A DNA stretch of 64,000 nt, taken from positions 1,302,001-1,366,000 of the forward strand of contig NW_024104286.1 of the NCBI RefSeq assembly GCF_003945595.2, in the 5' to 3' direction. The stretch comes from Pipra filicauda. Taxonomy: Eukaryota > Chordata > Aves > Passeriformes > Pipridae. The notes beneath the pieces are model-generated. The model was not told the DNA's origin. It was given only the letters and a program-made list of their open reading frames with translations, and searched no databases. Positions 60,701 to 64,000 of the stretch are shown here, one piece after another. The number at the start of each line of letters is the position of its first letter. The first letter of the stretch is position 1. The position numbers were made by a program, and so were the translations under genes.

Positions 60701-63080
60701 GCCTCATGACTGCCTACACTGGCTCTGGTAGCCTTGAAAACCCCAGCTCCAAGAGCAACTAAGCTGTACAGGTGTGTGTTGGGATGAAGCCTGTCTGGAG
60801 ATGCAGCACTTTGTTGAAGTTGGAGAAGGAAAAACCAAACCCGCAGCCCTGGGACTTCAGCTTTGCTGCTCACTTAAGCTGATCGAACGAGAAGCTGCTG
60901 CTGTGTGTTCAGCTGCCTGTTTTGTTTCCTAATCTCCACATTTCCATTACTTCCCCACATGAGTTGCCAACGCGCAGCAGTGCGATGAACAGGAACAGAT
61001 CACACATCAGGCTGAAAACTGATCTGGTAGGAGCCCCCTCTTCCCACCCACCCCATGCAGTTGGCTCAGAAGCCCCTTGGGAAGACACAGAATGGGAAAC
61101 AGATGAAAGGAAGGCAGTGGGGAATTTTTTGTTGGCAATCCACAGTTAAACCAGCTTGCAGTGGTGGTCTGGCTGCAGCCTGCAGGGCTAGAGTCTGTGA
61201 TTCTGCATTAGCCATTATTGGCTCCTACCAGTACTGAAGAGCTTCACCATACAGGCAGGCAAACAGTATATAATAACTAAAAGACTCTGCTAATTATTCC
61301 AGTACTTAGTTTTTCTTACATTTGAATATAATCTTGAGAGGTCCTGTCAGGTAAATGGTTAAATGTTCCCACCTCCACCTTCCAAGAGCTTTTAGTTTCA
61401 AGACAGAACTGATTCCTTGCCCCCCACTTCTCTCCGGACTCTCTTGAATATAATAGTGAAAGACCTTCATGGCTAAAATAAACACTGGGCAAAAGAATGG
61501 AAGAATGCCAACCACTTTATCTCATAGTATTATAATAATAAAGATCTTGTATGATATTATTACCCTTTTACACTCATTTTGGCCTTTTCCCTGTTGTCTT
61601 GGAACATCTCCTTCGTCATTCATTGGTTTTATTCTTAATAACAGCATTGCAATGAAGCACAGACGAGGCTGAGGCTCATGCATATAACCATAGAAGAAGT
61701 CAGAGCAGTCACATTCACCCACGGTACTTTTCAGTGTAATATCTGTTGTCTCCAGTGGAAGTTGCACGTCCTCTCTCTCTTTCTCTCTCTCTGCATTGTG
61801 GGCTCTAATATATGCAGAAAATGGGAACTCAGAGAGTCTGAGCTAAAAAAGATTGGAGGCTGAGGAAGTATGAAAGTAAGAACTATGGTATACGTCTGCC
61901 CTCATCCCCAGGCATCCACATCTGGGCACTGTCATTACAGAACACGGGGCTAAATTGTTCTTAGGGCACACCCAGCGCAGCCAGTTTTATATATTCTACA
62001 GCACCTGAATTTGGCTCCAGGAAGTGGTAAGAATTAAAACCTGAATCTCATGGAGTTTTTGCCATCAACTGAAGCTTTGTGATTACACACTATCACATAT
62101 ATTGTGTACTCGCTGAGGAAACATTCTTTAGTCAGTTCTGTCTCCCTATTCAAGCAGCTTCATGTGCTATTCATAATGCTGTATAGAAATGGCATACATG
62201 ACATTACATGCACATAAAAATTCTCTAAAAAAATTAGACACTTGCTAATCTTGCAGGGACATTGTGCTAAAAGTGGTGTATCCATCCAAAGAAAACCAAA
62301 TTCCATTTCATGCAAGCTTATCAAGAAAACATACACAATATGCAACCATTTCACAGCTGCCAAAAGAGATCAGTCTAATTTCTTTTTTTAGCTGGAGGGA
62401 GAAATTTAACCAGGCAAAGCTGTTGGAAGCCAAGAAGACTATTATAAAAAAAAATAGAAACCATCCACAATTTCATCCAAAGGTAGAGGAGTTTGTCAGT
62501 GAAATGCAAGCACTAGACCAAGTGAAATAGTTGTGACATTAATGTGGCTGCACGTGAGGCATATCAGTTAGTTGTTTGTAATCCTGGGAACTAGACCTAC
62601 AGGAAACATTTTATGCAGTTCTGTTTCTGGTATTCCCCTGTCCTTATCTCTCCCATCCTCCTTCCTCTTCTCTCCTGTCCTCTTATCAGCCCTCCCCCAT
62701 GCAACAACTGCTTGCATGCCAACAATATATTTCTTTGTGCCTATGCAAATACCAAGAGATCTTATGGAATACCAAGCATGTCTCATGGAATTTGAGACTG
62801 TCATCTGTTCACATGTACTGGGTAGTCAACAGCTTACACGGGACGACCATTCTTCTCACACAGCTTTTATTTTCTTAAAAACATCTCAGGAATTGCTATG
62901 AGTTCTTTAATTGTTTTAAATTAGTACCAAGAGAAATTCTCCCACTCGCTTCCCCAGCTGCCCCCAACCTGCGTGCCATTAGAAACCCATTCAGCCCAAG
63001 GAGAGGCCAGATGTCAAAATAATTTGGAAAAAATTACTATTTGAACTGTGGGCAGGGTGGCTGGCTTATCCTGCCCTGTT
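51796..63080. other. Intergenic region downstream of IFT57
   Basis: No gene is recognised in about 11 kb. The longest open frames (52786-53136, 55104-55433, 58293-58592, 60553-60873) lack recognisable domains, splice context or homology that I can name. Purine-rich sequence lies at 59600-59770 and pyrimidine-rich sequence at 62637-62700. The next gene expected from synteny, CD47, is not visible. Confidence 0.55.
61769..61793 (+). repeat. (CT)n simple repeat
   Basis: A ctctctctct run broken by two extra T residues in the intergenic region right of IFT57. Confidence 0.8.
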
Positions 63081-63084
63081 GGAG

Positions 63085-63508
63085 AATGAGAGCTGCTAAA
63101 CCAATTAGAGGGAGAATAAGGCTGAGAGATTTGGGGTTGTTCAGCCTAGAGAAGGCTACAGGGAGACCTTGTAGCCACCTCCCAGTACCTAAAGGGGCCT
63201 GCAAGAGAGATGGAGAGAGATTTTTTTGCAAGGGCAGGTAGTGACAGGACAAGGGGGAATGACTTCAAACTGAAAGAGGGGAGGTTTACATTAGATATTA
63301 GGAGGGAATTATTTAGTGTGGGAGTGGTGAGATACTTGAACAGGTTGCCCAGAGAAGCTGTGGATGCCCCATCCCTGGAAGTGTTCAAAGCCAGGTTGGA
63401 TGGGATTTTGAGCAACCTGGTCTAGTGAAAGGTGTCCCTGCCCATGCCAGGGGGCTTTGAACTAGATGATCTTTAAGGTCCCTTCCAACCCAAACCATTC
63501 TATGGTTC
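63085..63508 (+). mobile_element. CR1 fragment near the right end
   Basis: On the + strand it carries the CR1 line gggttgttcagcctagagaa, an open stretch at 63210-63425 encoding the reverse transcriptase tail (RFTLDIRRELFSVGVVRYLN) and the 3' end ccattctatggttcc. The 5' limit is approximate. Confidence 0.9.
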
Positions 63509-64000
63509 CAAGGGCTGCACAGCCCTTGCCCAGGCTCTGCTAGGAAGCTGAGTGGAGAGGGCACAGGCTTCTCCTGGGGATGGCATGTGAGCTGTCACAT
63601 GAAAGATGGCTGCAGGAGACTTTGTGCTTCAGAGATATACCTAGGAATCAAAACTTTCCTGCTCTCTGGGAGAGGGCAGTTGACGTACTCCAGGAATAAG
63701 TGATCCATGTCCAGCTTTGGATCCTCATGCAAGTAGCCCTTACAGACACTATGGGGATATGCTTACATTTTTCTGTGTCTGTGGTGCAGTCACTCTTTGG
63801 GCCCACATGGCTTCCAGCCACGTAATTAACCTCTTGGGACCTCAGTCACTGCCTCTGTACAGAGTGATATGTCCCTAGCTAGGTATTCCTCAGATGAAAG
63901 GAGTGATATTATAATTACTACAGTACCATCGTGCTGCAAATGGGCTGCCTGTGCTTGGTTACCTACCACAGATTTAATCCATGGGCATAACAGTCTTCTC

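Noticed and set aside
62264..62530. 88-residue lysine-rich + strand open frame
   Set aside because: AAA/AAG-rich composition explains it. No start context, splice support or known homologue.

Overview
The window is vertebrate nuclear DNA, almost certainly from a bird. It has large multi-exon genes with GT-AG introns, CR1-type LINE fragments as the only recognisable interspersed repeats, and a CpG-rich promoter. The gene order MYH15 > HHLA2 < IFT57 (strands +, -, +) matches the order and relative strands known for human 3q13. I cannot name the species from sequence alone.

Region 1 (1-23.8 kb, + strand) is the 3' two thirds of a sarcomeric myosin heavy chain, best called MYH15. Twenty-one coding exons run in an unbroken frame for 1,174 residues, from the end of the motor domain through the IQ region, the S1/S2 junction and the whole coiled-coil rod to a VHEEE C-terminus. 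Exon lengths follow the classic sarcomeric MYH pattern, with two exceptions. The usual 184 and 166 bp exons are one 350 bp exon. The usual 309 bp exon is split into 116 + 193 bp, and the intervening intron stays open in frame for about 155 codons behind a weak donor. One rod exon holds an abrupt GC-rich block that looks like a gene-conversion tract.

Region 2 (25.2-32.3 kb, - strand) is an immunoglobulin-superfamily B7-like receptor or ligand, the likely HHLA2 (B7-H7) orthologue. It has a signal peptide, an IgV-IgC-IgV ectodomain with many N-glycosylation sequons, one membrane helix and a cytoplasmic tail assigned with less certainty. It lies tail to tail with MYH15 and head to head with IFT57.

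Region 3 (36.3-51.8 kb, + strand) is a complete IFT57 gene: 11 coding exons and 419 residues. Its protein is a subunit of the intraflagellar transport B complex. It starts in a CpG-rich promoter with a perfect CArG box, GC and CCAAT boxes, an X-box-like motif and a YY1-type site over the start codon. A CR1 copy abuts the promoter upstream.

Region 4 (51.8-64 kb) appears intergenic. I recognise no gene there, only a CR1 element near 63.1-63.5 kb, simple repeats and some non-repetitive AT-rich stretches that could be regulatory. By synteny CD47 would be expected further right, but none of its exons are visible.

The genes do not form a pathway: they are a muscle motor, an immune checkpoint protein and a ciliary transport protein, held together by ancient synteny. 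I found no clearly new multi-gene system. The best leads are the myosin exon changes with the open intron, the tandem splice donors that give the HHLA2-like tail two open frames, and the IFT57 promoter layout.
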